A DNA stretch of 59,487 bases from NCBI GenBank assembly GCA_001799285.1, contig MGTD01000041.1:520-60006 (forward strand), in the 5' to 3' direction. The stretch is from Deltaproteobacteria bacterium RIFOXYD12_FULL_56_24 (GTDB lineage: Bacteria > Desulfobacterota > Desulfobulbia > Desulfobulbales > Desulfurivibrionaceae). The notes beneath the pieces are model-generated. The model did no database searches, had not been told where the DNA came from, and worked only from the letters and a program-made list of their open reading frames with translations. Below, in pieces: positions 33,116 through 40,983 of the stretch. The position numbers and the translations under genes were made by a program. Numbering within the stretch: the stretch's first letter is position 1; every line of letters begins with the position of its first letter.

Positions 33116-33685
33116 ATGGAATTTTCCACTATCCTGCTCATCGCCCTGGCCCTGGCCGTGGATGCTTTTGCCGTGGCCCTGGCCGCCGGGGTCAGCCTGT
33201 GCCAAGTCAATGCCCGGCAGGTTTTCCGGCTGGCCTTCCATTTCGGCGTTTTTCAGGCAGGGATGAATGTCCTCGGCTGGCTGGGCGGGCTCACGGTCCG
33301 CTCGCTGATCGAGAGCTTTGACCACTGGCTCGCCTTTGGCCTGCTTGCCTTTGTGGGGCTAAAGATGATCTGGGAAGCGATCCGGGAGGCAAAGGAGGAA
33401 GGGGAAGGAGCGGACCCAACCAGGGGGCGGATGCTTATCACCCTTTCGGTCGCCACCAGCATCGATTCCCTGGCCGTGGGCTTGAGTTTTGCCGTGCTGG
33501 AGATCAGCGTCTGGCTTCCGGCCCTGCTTATCGGCCTGGTCGCCTCGGCTCTCACTGCAATCGGTCTGCGGCTGGGCTGCCTGCTGGGCTCGGCTTCGCG
33601 CCTGGGTTCCCGGGCCGAGATTGTCGGCGGCCTGGTTCTTATCGCCATCGGCCTCAAAATTCTCCATGAACACGGGGCGTTATAG
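33116..33685 (+). CDS. mntP: Manganese efflux pump MntP
   Basis: A 189-residue protein with six membrane segments and the paired acidic motifs ALAVDAFAVALAAG and SVATSIDSLAVGLSFAV, which line the metal path in MntP (DUF204). It exports Mn2+. No ribosome binding site is obvious, and no yybP-ykoY riboswitch was recognised in the 140 nt upstream. Confidence 0.92.
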   Translation: MEFSTILLIALALAVDAFAVALAAGVSLCQVNARQVFRLAFHFGVFQAGMNVLGWLGGLTVRSLIESFDHWLAFGLLAFVGLKMIWEAIREAKEEGEGADPTRGRMLITLSVATSIDSLAVGLSFAVLEISVWLPALLIGLVASALTAIGLRLGCLLGSASRLGSRAEIVGGLVLIAIGLKILHEHGAL

Positions 33686-33766
33686 TCATCCCTCTCTTGT
33701 CTTCCCATACATTTACATTGCATTCTAAAAAGGGCGCTGGTATGTTTTTCCCTCTTAAACTTCCTT

Positions 33767-33820
33767 TGCACCCAGGGGGTATAAGTTTCGTTTGAGCAGA
33801 CGAGCTGCTCAACTCAGCTT
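33767..33820 (+). repeat. 54-bp repeat family C, copy 3
   Basis: TGCACCCAGGGGGTATAAG, TTTGAGCAG-ACGAG-CTGCTCAA, ACTCAGCTT. It is the first of a head-to-tail pair upstream of thiC. Confidence 0.85.
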
Positions 33821-33874
33821 TTCGCCAAAAGGGCATAAGTTTCGTTTGAGCAGACGAGCTGCTCAACTCAGCTT
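33821..33874 (+). repeat. 54-bp repeat family C, copy 4
   Basis: Immediately adjacent second copy, with a diverged left end (CGCCAAAAGGGCATAAG) and the same stem TTGAGCAG-ACGAG-CTGCTCAA. The two copies occupy the leader of thiC, where a thiamine riboswitch would be expected. Confidence 0.85.
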
Positions 33875-33929
33875 TATTTCTACTGTCAAAATCAGGCGGC
33901 CTGCGCTGTCTGTTACCGGAGAACCTGTG

Positions 33930-35231
33930 ATGAGTATTCGAGAAGAGGCGATCAGCGGCACATGCACCCCCATTTTTGAAAATTGTGCCGTCAACGAAAA
34001 TATTACGGTCCAGGCCCTGATGCAAGGGGTGGCTGAGGGGACGATCTGCATCCCCAAGAACAAAAACCACCAGTTCGACCGGATCATGGCGGTGGGCAAG
34101 GGCTTGTCCACCAAGGTAAACGCCAATATCGGCGCCTCCAAGGATTATCCCGAGGTGAGTCAGGAGCTGCAGAAGCTCTGCGTCTGCCTCAAGGCCGGGG
34201 CTGACACGGTGATGGATCTTTCCATGGGCGGCGAGCTTGACGCCATCCGGCGGGAGATTCTGCAAAGCTGCCCCATCCCCTTGGGGACCGTGCCCATTTA
34301 TCAGTCCATTGCCGAGGTGGTGGAAAAGCAGAAGAAAAAGATCGGTGAGGTCACGGTGGATCACATGTTCAAGGTGATCGAGCAGCAGGCCCAGGACGGG
34401 GTTGACTTCATGACCATCCATTCCGGCATCACCAGGAGCACCCTGGAGAGGCTCCGCAATCATCAGCGGCTCATGGGTGTGGTCAGCCGGGGCGGCTCCT
34501 TCACCATCGAGTGGATGAGCTACAACGGCAAGGAAAACCCGATGTACGAGCATTTCGACGACCTGCTGGCCATCCTCAAGGAGCATGAGGTCACCCTGAG
34601 CCTGGGTGACGGCATCCGGCCGGGCTGTCTGGCCGACGCCACCGACCGGGGCCAGGTCCAGGAGCTGATCCATCTGGGCGAGTTGACCCAGCGCGCCTGG
34701 GAGGCCGGGGTGCAGGTGATGGTCGAGGGGCCTGGCCACATGCCGATCAACCAGATTCAGGCCAATATCCTGCTCCAGAAGCAGCTTTGCCACGGGGCGC
34801 CGTTTTATGTTCTGGGCCCCCTGGTAACGGACATCGCGCCGGGCTACGACCATATCACCGGCGCCATCGGCGGGGCCATTGCCGGGGCGGCGGGCGCCGA
34901 TTTTCTCTGCTATGTCACCCCGGCCGAGCATCTCAAGCTGCCCAGCGCCGAGGATGTGCATGAGGGGGTCATGGCCTCCCGCATCGCCGCCCATGCCGCG
35001 GATATCGCCAAGGGGCTGCCCGGCGCCCTCGACAAGGACATCGCCATGGCCAGGTGCCGCAACAATCTGGACTGGAAAGGCCAGATCGAGCTGTCCATCG
35101 ATCCGGCAAAGGCCCGGCGTTTCCGGGAAGAGGGAAGTTCCTACAAGGGCGATGCCTGCAGCATGTGCGGTTCCTACTGCGCCATCAAGGTATACAAGCA
35201 GGCCACCGCGCCGGATCGACAGCCGAAGTAA
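33930..35231 (+). CDS. thiC: Phosphomethylpyrimidine synthase ThiC
   Basis: A 433-residue radical-SAM-like enzyme that makes the thiamine pyrimidine (HMP-P) from aminoimidazole ribotide. Visible motifs include KVNANIGASKDYP, GADTVMDLSMGG, VEGPGHMPINQIQ, FLCYVTPAEHL, and the C-terminal iron-sulfur motif CSMCGSYCAIKV. It is the shorter anaerobic type. ATG 33930 follows GGAGAAC; the upstream open frame reads through two C repeats and is rejected. No other thi genes adjoin. Confidence 0.95.
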   Translation: MSIREEAISGTCTPIFENCAVNENITVQALMQGVAEGTICIPKNKNHQFDRIMAVGKGLSTKVNANIGASKDYPEVSQELQKLCVCLKAGADTVMDLSMGGELDAIRREILQSCPIPLGTVPIYQSIAEVVEKQKKKIGEVTVDHMFKVIEQQAQDGVDFMTIHSGITRSTLERLRNHQRLMGVVSRGGSFTIEWMSYNGKENPMYEHFDDLLAILKEHEVTLSLGDGIRPGCLADATDRGQVQELIHLGELTQRAWEAGVQVMVEGPGHMPINQIQANILLQKQLCHGAPFYVLGPLVTDIAPGYDHITGAIGGAIAGAAGADFLCYVTPAEHLKLPSAEDVHEGVMASRIAAHAADIAKGLPGALDKDIAMARCRNNLDWKGQIELSIDPAKARRFREEGSSYKGDACSMCGSYCAIKVYKQATAPDRQPK

Positions 35232-35235
35232 TTTC

Positions 35236-35270
35236 GTAACTATCCAGCGTTAAGGCCGGAAACAAACAAA
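35236..35270 (+). repeat. Solo terminus repeat F, copy 3
   Basis: GTAACTATCCAGC, then GTTAAGGCCGGAAACAAAC. It starts 4 nt after the thiC stop and 13 nt before B copy 1. Confidence 0.6.
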
Positions 35271-35282
35271 AACACCCCAACC

Positions 35283-35442
35283 GTAACTATTCAGCAGTGC
35301 CGTGCACCCAAAGGGTATAAGTTTCGTTTGGGCAGGCAAGCTGCCCAACTCAGCTATAGCTGCTAGGCAGAAGCCTGCGACGTGTGCTGGTGCCCATGAG
35401 CAGGCTGATAACAACGCAGATGCGGTGCTGCTGGATAGTTAC
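35283..35442 (-). repeat. Structured repeat family B, copy 1, with C inserted
   Basis: Ends GTAACTATTCAGCAG and CTGCTGGATAGTTAC pair with one mismatch; inner GCAGATGCGGTG block and GTGTGCTGGTGCC. A complete C element (35303-35356) is inserted between GCAGTGCCG and TAGCTGCTA near the left end. The element fills the spacer between thiC and the next gene. Confidence 0.85.
35303..35356 (+). repeat. 54-bp repeat family C, copy 5 (nested in B copy 1)
   Basis: TGCACCCAAAGGGTATAAG, stem TTGGGCAG-GCAAG-CTGCCCAA, ACTCAGCTA. The stem has GGGC/GCCC where copies 3 and 4 have GAGC/GCTC, a compensated change. Confidence 0.88.
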
Positions 35443-35479
35443 ATAATGTCGTAATCACCACAGAGGAGGACCCACCGCC

Positions 35480-35812
35480 ATGAGTGAATTTCTGGGGAAG
35501 ATTATCGATTTTTTCAACAGTACCAATGTGCCGCAACAGTTCCGCGATACAGATTTAAAGGCTCTTTTTACCAACCCTTGGTTCCTGGTGCCGTTTATCG
35601 CCTTTATCTGCTACAATCTTTACAAGCAGGCGACCAACACCCTGGTCATGACCGCTCTCGGGTTCGGCCTCTGGGTTTTTAGCGGGAGTCGCTACATGGA
35701 AGGGCTGGTGGTGAACGGCTTTCTTCAGCTGGGCAAAGTCTTGCCGGTGGCCGGGGTTTTCCTCGGGGCCATTGGCATTGCCATCTATTTCCTCTTCATG
35801 CGTAGCGACTGA
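35480..35812 (+). CDS. Small membrane protein of unknown function
   Basis: A 110-residue protein with an N-terminal amphipathic part and three membrane segments (PWFLVPFIAFICYNLY, TLVMTALGFGLWVF, LPVAGVFLGAIGIAIYFLF). GAGGAGGA lies 11 nt upstream of ATG. It ends 8 nt before the glycosylase gene and may share its transcript. No family is recognised. Confidence 0.65.
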   Translation: MSEFLGKIIDFFNSTNVPQQFRDTDLKALFTNPWFLVPFIAFICYNLYKQATNTLVMTALGFGLWVFSGSRYMEGLVVNGFLQLGKVLPVAGVFLGAIGIAIYFLFMRSD

Positions 35813-35820
35813 TTTTTCTC

Positions 35821-36471
35821 TTGGGCGCAACAACCGTGACCAACAGGATTCAGGAAATCCATTCCCGTCTTTTTGCCCTTTTTGGCCCCCAGCACTGGTG
35901 GCCAGGCGAAACCCCCTTCGAGATCATGCTCGGCGCGGTACTTACCCAGAATACCAGCTGGCGCAATGTGAGCCGGGTCATTGAGGACTTGCGCCGGGAC
36001 GGGCTCCTCTCCTTTGCGTCCCTGGAAGCTTTGCCCACCGAGTTGCTGGCCGAAAAAATCCGGCCTTCCGGATATTACAACCAGAAGGCCAGGCGGCTCA
36101 AGGGCCTCTTTGCCGCCATCCGGGCAGACAGCGGGAGCCTGGAGGATTTTTTCAGCCAAGACACCCATGTCCTCCGGGAAAAGCTGCTGGCGGTCAAGGG
36201 GATCGGCCCGGAAACTGCCGATTCCATCAGCCTCTATGCCGCAGGCAAGCCGGTGTTCGTGGTGGATGCCTATACCTACCGCATCCTGCTCCGGCATGAC
36301 CTCATTGCCGAAGATGCCGGTTATGAAGAGATCCAGGAGTTGTTTCTCGGCAAGCTGCCCAGCGAAGTCCAGCTTTTCAACGAGTACCATGCCCTTCTTG
36401 TCCGACTCGCCAAGGAATACTGCAAAAAAAACAGCCCCCTCTGCGCCGTTTGCCCCCTGCAGGGCCTCTAG
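35821..36471 (+). CDS. HhH-GPD family DNA glycosylase (endonuclease III-like)
   Basis: A 216-residue protein with GAVLTQNTSWRNV near the N-terminus, the helix-hairpin-helix VKGIGPETADSI, VVDAYTYRI with the catalytic aspartate, and a terminal CKKNSPLCAVC whose cysteines fit an iron-sulfur loop. It is a base-excision glycosylase different from nth in this window; the substrate is unknown. The start could be TTG 35821 or GTG 35836; no ribosome binding site decides. Confidence 0.88.
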   Translation: MGATTVTNRIQEIHSRLFALFGPQHWWPGETPFEIMLGAVLTQNTSWRNVSRVIEDLRRDGLLSFASLEALPTELLAEKIRPSGYYNQKARRLKGLFAAIRADSGSLEDFFSQDTHVLREKLLAVKGIGPETADSISLYAAGKPVFVVDAYTYRILLRHDLIAEDAGYEEIQELFLGKLPSEVQLFNEYHALLVRLAKEYCKKNSPLCAVCPLQGL

Positions 36472-36518
36472 CCGCAGCCCGCTTCCGTCAACCTTCGCGG
36501 TCATGTTTGGCAACAGGT

Positions 36519-36550
36519 GGGCAAGAACCCGGCGGCCTCTGTTCTTGCCC
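36519..36550 (+). terminator. Hairpin downstream of the glycosylase gene
   Basis: GGGCAAGAAC (36519-36528), 12-nt loop, GTTCTTGCCC (36541-36550): 10 perfect pairs, 48 nt after the stop. No strong T-run follows. The rest of 36472-36799 contains only the corA leader with GGAGG. Confidence 0.5.
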
Positions 36551-36799
36551 TTGCAGCTTCTACTCCTCTCTGGGTGCGCAGTTTTTCGATTGACAGAGGT
36601 TTCTAAAACAAAGTAAAGAGCTTTTGTCGGTTTGAATTGTGTCGGGGCGGTGCTGACCCCTGATTTTCTTGTCACCCTTCCCTTTTTTCTCCCCCCTTCA
36701 ACCCAGCCAACTAACTGTTATGTTTCGGAGTTGCCTCCGGTCGTCCCGCAATAATAAGGCGCGCCGGATAAACCAGTCCCGGACAGGAGGCGTACTGAC

Positions 36800-37756
36800 A
36801 TGCTTACCGTGTACAAGCGCTTTGATCATAAGTTGCAGATCCTTCCGGACAGCAGGCCGGTGCCCCGCTCCTGGATCCGCATGGTTAACCCGACTTCGGA
36901 GGAAATCAGTACGGTTTCCCAGTCCACCGGAGTTCCGGAAGACTTGCTCCGGGCCGCCCTGGACTCGGAAGAACGGTCCCGTATCGAAATCGAAGACAAC
37001 TGCATGCTGGTGCTGACCAATTTCCCGATGCTGCGCGGGCCGGACATGTACGACACCCTGCCGCTGGGCATTATCCTGACCCCGGACCAGGTCATTACTG
37101 TCTCTCTGGAAGAAACCGAGATCCTGCCCGGCAACATCGTCGGCCCAGGGGCGCCGGCCTATTACAACACCGGCAAGCGGACCCGTTTCCTCTTTCAGAT
37201 TCTTTACAAGACCGCCAAGGTCTATCTGCGCTTTATCCATCAGATCAATCGCCAGACCGACGAAATTGAGCGGCATCTGCGGAAATCGATGAACAATGCG
37301 GAAGTTTTCCAGCTTCTCGACATGGAAAAAGGCCTCACCTACTTCACCGTGGCCCTGCGTTCCAACGGACTGGTTCTGGAGCGGCTGCTGCGTCTCAGAA
37401 AGAGCAGCGCCCTGCAACACCTGCTGCCCCAGTACGAAGAGGATGAGGATATCCTTGAGGACGCCATTATTGAAAACCGGCAGGCGTTGGAGATGGTGCA
37501 GATGTATTCCGACATCTTAAGCGGGATGATGGATGCTTTCACCTCGGTTATCTCCAACAATCTCAACCAGGTGATGAAGCTGCTCGCCTCCGTTACCATC
37601 CTTCTCTCCATCCCGACCATGATCGCCAGTTTCTGGGGCATGAACGTGGGGGTGCCTTTTCTGGATCAGCAGCTTGGTTTCTGGTCCGTGCTGGTTTTTT
37701 CGATGGTCCTTACCGGCCTGGCTGGTTTTGTTCTTTGGCGGAAGCGCATGTTTTAG
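36800..37756 (+). CDS. corA: CorA-type magnesium/cobalt transporter
   Basis: A 318-residue protein with a long cytoplasmic alpha/beta and helical domain, then two C-terminal membrane segments separated by the signature loop ASFWGMNVGVPF, a GMN motif as in CorA. It moves Mg2+ (or Co2+/Ni2+) into the cell as a pentamer. GGAGG lies 9 nt upstream. Its 3' end overlaps the convergent trmJ gene by 47 nt. Confidence 0.9.
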   Translation: MLTVYKRFDHKLQILPDSRPVPRSWIRMVNPTSEEISTVSQSTGVPEDLLRAALDSEERSRIEIEDNCMLVLTNFPMLRGPDMYDTLPLGIILTPDQVITVSLEETEILPGNIVGPGAPAYYNTGKRTRFLFQILYKTAKVYLRFIHQINRQTDEIERHLRKSMNNAEVFQLLDMEKGLTYFTVALRSNGLVLERLLRLRKSSALQHLLPQYEEDEDILEDAIIENRQALEMVQMYSDILSGMMDAFTSVISNNLNQVMKLLASVTILLSIPTMIASFWGMNVGVPFLDQQLGFWSVLVFSMVLTGLAGFVLWRKRMF

Positions 37757-38516
37757 GGTCGTGCCCGTCCCGCCAGAGCAGCTGCCGACAAACCCCCCGG
37801 ATGATCTTGATTTCTTTGGACTTCAGGCCAAGCCTGCCGAGAAACCGGCGGATGCTTTTCATCCAGTAATCATCCTCCCCGCCTTTCAAAAAGCCGATGG
37901 TCGTAAGCACCTCTTCCACATGGCCGAACATCGCCTCCAGCTCCTGTTTGTTTCCCTGCCTGGGAACCGGCTTGGGAAAGGCCTCCCGGTTCACCGCCTC
38001 CAGGACGCTGTAATGGAGTTCATGACAGAGGATGGCCACGGCCTGGGCCAGGTTGAGGGAGGAAAAATCCACGGTCGGGATGGTGGTGATCTGGTTGCAG
38101 TAACGGAGTTCTTCGTTGGCCAAGCCGCGGTCTTCCGGGCCGAAGAGAAGGGCAACCCGGTTGTTTTTGAGCTGGGGCAGGATTTCGCCCATGAGCTGCC
38201 TGGGGCTGTTGACCGTGGTCCGCTTTCTCCCCTGACGGGCCGAGGTGCCCAGCACCCAGCTAAAGGGGGCCAGGGCCTCGGCCAATTCCTGGTGGTGTTC
38301 CAGATTATCGATGAGAGGGGCCGCCTTGGCGGTGGCGAGCCGGAGCATCTTCTCGCGGTCGGGCATTTCCCGGCAGACAAGAATGAGTTGCCCGATCCCC
38401 ATGTTCGCCGCGGTTCTAGCCGCCGAACCGATGTTTTCCGCAAACTTGGGGGAGACCAGGACGATGGTCGCCTGGGCCATCAGCTCTCGGACCGTATCCT
38501 GCAATGGTTGAGTCAT
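37710..38516 (-). CDS. trmJ: TrmJ-type tRNA 2'-O-methyltransferase (SpoU/TrmH family)
   Basis: A 268-residue protein. The SPOUT knot has VSPKFAENIGSAARTAANMG, ALLFGPEDRGLANEEL and FSSLNLAQAVAILCHEL, the three family motifs. The C-terminal extension of about 90 residues is typical of TrmJ, which methylates position 32 of tRNA using SAM. The start is ATG 38516, which lies 10 nt past the rnr stop, so the two may be cotranscribed. Confidence 0.88.
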   Translation of the reverse strand: MTQPLQDTVRELMAQATIVLVSPKFAENIGSAARTAANMGIGQLILVCREMPDREKMLRLATAKAAPLIDNLEHHQELAEALAPFSWVLGTSARQGRKRTTVNSPRQLMGEILPQLKNNRVALLFGPEDRGLANEELRYCNQITTIPTVDFSSLNLAQAVAILCHELHYSVLEAVNREAFPKPVPRQGNKQELEAMFGHVEEVLTTIGFLKGGEDDYWMKSIRRFLGRLGLKSKEIKIIRGVCRQLLWRDGHDPKTCASAKEQNQPGR

Positions 38517-38526
38517 TAGCTGTCAG

Positions 38527-40809
38527 CTATAAGCTATCAGTTGCCCGCTTTTTGCGGGCCTTGCAGCGTTTAACTGGGGCAGCCTGCGCCAAATCCGTGG
38601 CCCGGGCCAATTTTTCCTCCACGCTGAAATTGATCCGCCGCCGGGGAATCTCCACACTGGTGAGGCGCACCCGCACCAGATCGCCGATCTGGTAGACGGT
38701 CTTGCTCCTTTGCCCGATGAGCCGGTGGCGGCCCTGCTCCAGTTCGTAATAATCATCGCGCATCTCGGTGATGGGCACGGCGCCGTTGACAAAGACCTCG
38801 GTCAGCTCGACGAACAACCCGAAGGCGGTGACCCCGGAGATAATGGCCTCAAAGGTCTCGTCGATCTTGTCGGCCATGAAGTGAACCTGGAGCCGCTCTA
38901 CCATCTCCCGGTCGGCCTCCACCGCCACCCGCTCCCGCTTGGAGAGAAACCCGCCAGCCTCTTCGCTGGATACCGGTTCTCCGGCCAGCTTCCCCTTTCC
39001 CTTTTTTTGCAGGCTGGCGGCCAGGGCCCGGTGGACCATGAGATCCGGGTACCGCCGGATGGGGGAGGTGAAATGGGTGTAGTGGGTGGCGGCCAGGCCG
39101 AAATGGCCGAGATTGAGGGGGGAGTAGCGGGCCTGCTGCATGGTGCGCAGCAGGAGGTTGCTGATGATGTACTCCTGGGGGGTGCTGGCCGCCATGGCCA
39201 GCACCTTGCCGAACCACTTTGGCGAGCCGCCGTCATCATCGACCTTGAGCCCCATGCTCTGGGCAAACTCGGTGAACTCGGCCACCTTGAGCGGGTCGGG
39301 CGCTTCGTGGATTCGGTAGAGGCTGTCGATCCTGCCCTCCTCCAGCGCCTCGGCCACCGCCTCGTTGGCGGCAAGCATGAACTCCTCTATGAGCTTGTGG
39401 GCCTGATTGCGCTCGCTCCGCTTGATGGTCTGCACGGTGTTGTCCTCGCCCAGCACCACCAGGGGCTCGGGGAGTTCAAAGCCGATACTCCCCCGCTTGC
39501 CCCGCTGGTTTTCCAGGCTCAGAGCCAGGCGCCCCATGCGTTCGAGATCCGCCACCATGTCACCGTATTGGCTACGCACCGTGGCATCCTGGTCCGTCAA
39601 AATCTGTTTGACGATGGTGTAGGTGAGGCGATGCCGACTGCGGATGATGCTTTTCATAAAGCGTTTGGCCAGCCGGTTGCCGTGTTCGTCAAAATCAAGC
39701 ACGGCGGTGAAGGTGTAACGGTCCTCGCCCGGCACCAGGCTGCAAAGGTTGTTGGACAGCCGCTCCGGCAGCATGGGGATGACCCGGGTGGGGAAATAGA
39801 CGCTGGTGCCGCGCTGGTAGGCCTCGACATCCACCGGGGTTTGCGGCCGCACGTAATGGCTGACGTCGGCGATGGAGACATAGAGGCGAAAACCATTTTT
39901 CAGCGGCTCGATAGCCACGGCGTCGTCGAAGTCGCGGGCCGTTTCCCCGTCGATGGTCACATGGACTACCCTACGCAGGTCGGTGCGGGAGGCGGACATC
40001 TTCACCCCTGGGTCCAACCCCTCCACCTGCGCGGTCACTTCCTGGGTAAAGAGATGGGGCAGGTCGAACTTGCGGATGACCATCTCGGTCTGCACCTGGA
40101 TATCCTTTGGATTGCCCAGCACCTCGAGGATGACGCCGTCCAGGTTCCGCTGGCCGGCGGCAAAGGAGGTGACCTCGGCCAGGACCGCGTCGCCGTTCTT
40201 GGCCCCCCGGCTGTCCTCTTTGCGGATGATCAGATTGTAGGGGAAGCGGGCATCCTCCGGGGTTACCAGGCCGGTATGGCCCCCGGCCATGTAAACCCCC
40301 ACCAGCCGGGTGGTGGCCCTGCTCAGGACCGCGAGCACCCGTCCCTCGAAACGGCCCTGGCGTCGGCCGGTCAAGAGAACCAGCACCCTGTCGCTGTGGG
40401 CGGAGCCGCCCAGCATGCCGGGCGGGATAAAGACATCCTGGTCGATCTCCAGGTCGGCCGGGGCCTCGGCGAAAGCGACAAAGCCAAAGCCCTTGGGATT
40501 GACGCTGATCGGGCCGGCAAACACCTCCACGCTCTTGCGCAGGGCAAAGGTGTCCCGCTTGCAGGAAAGAACCTTGCGCCGGCAGAGATCATCCAGCACC
40601 CCCAGCACCTCCTGCCGGTGGTTTTTGCTCAACCCCAGCGCCGCAAGCAGCTCCGGCGCGGAAAGCGGTATCTCCGCAGTGTAGAGGCGGCCTAAGATCT
40701 CGCTTTCAAAGCGGGCTTCCTGGTGGTGGCGCACCACCCTGCCTCCTTCGTGCTGTCGTTTTCCCGGACGACTCTGTTTGCTGTGGGGAATTCTTCTTTG
40801 GTGGGTCAC
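38527..40809 (-). CDS. rnr: Ribonuclease R
   Basis: A 760-residue exoribonuclease. An N-terminal winged helix (ELLAALGLSKNHRQEVLGVL) and cold-shock-like parts are followed by the RNB domain with DGETARDFDDAVAIE, which carries the catalytic aspartates, and HYTHFTSPIRRYPDLMVHRA. The C-terminal S1 domain (GVTAFGLFVELTE) precedes a basic tail KRCKARKKRAT. It degrades structured RNA 3' to 5'. GTG start with AAAGAGG upstream. Confidence 0.93.
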   Translation of the reverse strand: MTHQRRIPHSKQSRPGKRQHEGGRVVRHHQEARFESEILGRLYTAEIPLSAPELLAALGLSKNHRQEVLGVLDDLCRRKVLSCKRDTFALRKSVEVFAGPISVNPKGFGFVAFAEAPADLEIDQDVFIPPGMLGGSAHSDRVLVLLTGRRQGRFEGRVLAVLSRATTRLVGVYMAGGHTGLVTPEDARFPYNLIIRKEDSRGAKNGDAVLAEVTSFAAGQRNLDGVILEVLGNPKDIQVQTEMVIRKFDLPHLFTQEVTAQVEGLDPGVKMSASRTDLRRVVHVTIDGETARDFDDAVAIEPLKNGFRLYVSIADVSHYVRPQTPVDVEAYQRGTSVYFPTRVIPMLPERLSNNLCSLVPGEDRYTFTAVLDFDEHGNRLAKRFMKSIIRSRHRLTYTIVKQILTDQDATVRSQYGDMVADLERMGRLALSLENQRGKRGSIGFELPEPLVVLGEDNTVQTIKRSERNQAHKLIEEFMLAANEAVAEALEEGRIDSLYRIHEAPDPLKVAEFTEFAQSMGLKVDDDGGSPKWFGKVLAMAASTPQEYIISNLLLRTMQQARYSPLNLGHFGLAATHYTHFTSPIRRYPDLMVHRALAASLQKKGKGKLAGEPVSSEEAGGFLSKRERVAVEADREMVERLQVHFMADKIDETFEAIISGVTAFGLFVELTEVFVNGAVPITEMRDDYYELEQGRHRLIGQRSKTVYQIGDLVRVRLTSVEIPRRRINFSVEEKLARATDLAQAAPVKRCKARKKRATDSL

Positions 40810-40983
40810 GGGCTGGCCTCTTTCCGGCTATTTTTTTGCAGAAATGGAAAATCATTGCACAAGGGCTGAGAACGAAATACCCTTACTGAACAACCTGATA
40901 CTAATTATAGTGATTGTACCTTATTTACTGCTACAGAGCATCCAATTTACCCGGATCCCGGAACAGAAGAACCGCGACCAGCC

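Noticed and set aside
33686-33929. TPP riboswitch upstream of thiC
   Set aside because: None of the conserved TPP blocks could be found by eye; the leader is two C repeats.
33654-34994. 446-codon minus-strand frame opposite thiC
   Set aside because: Antisense shadow of thiC; its N-terminal part is encoded by tandem C repeats.
38710-40695. 661-codon plus-strand frame opposite rnr
   Set aside because: Antisense of a highly conserved RNase R gene; no family features and histidine/glycine-rich shadow composition.
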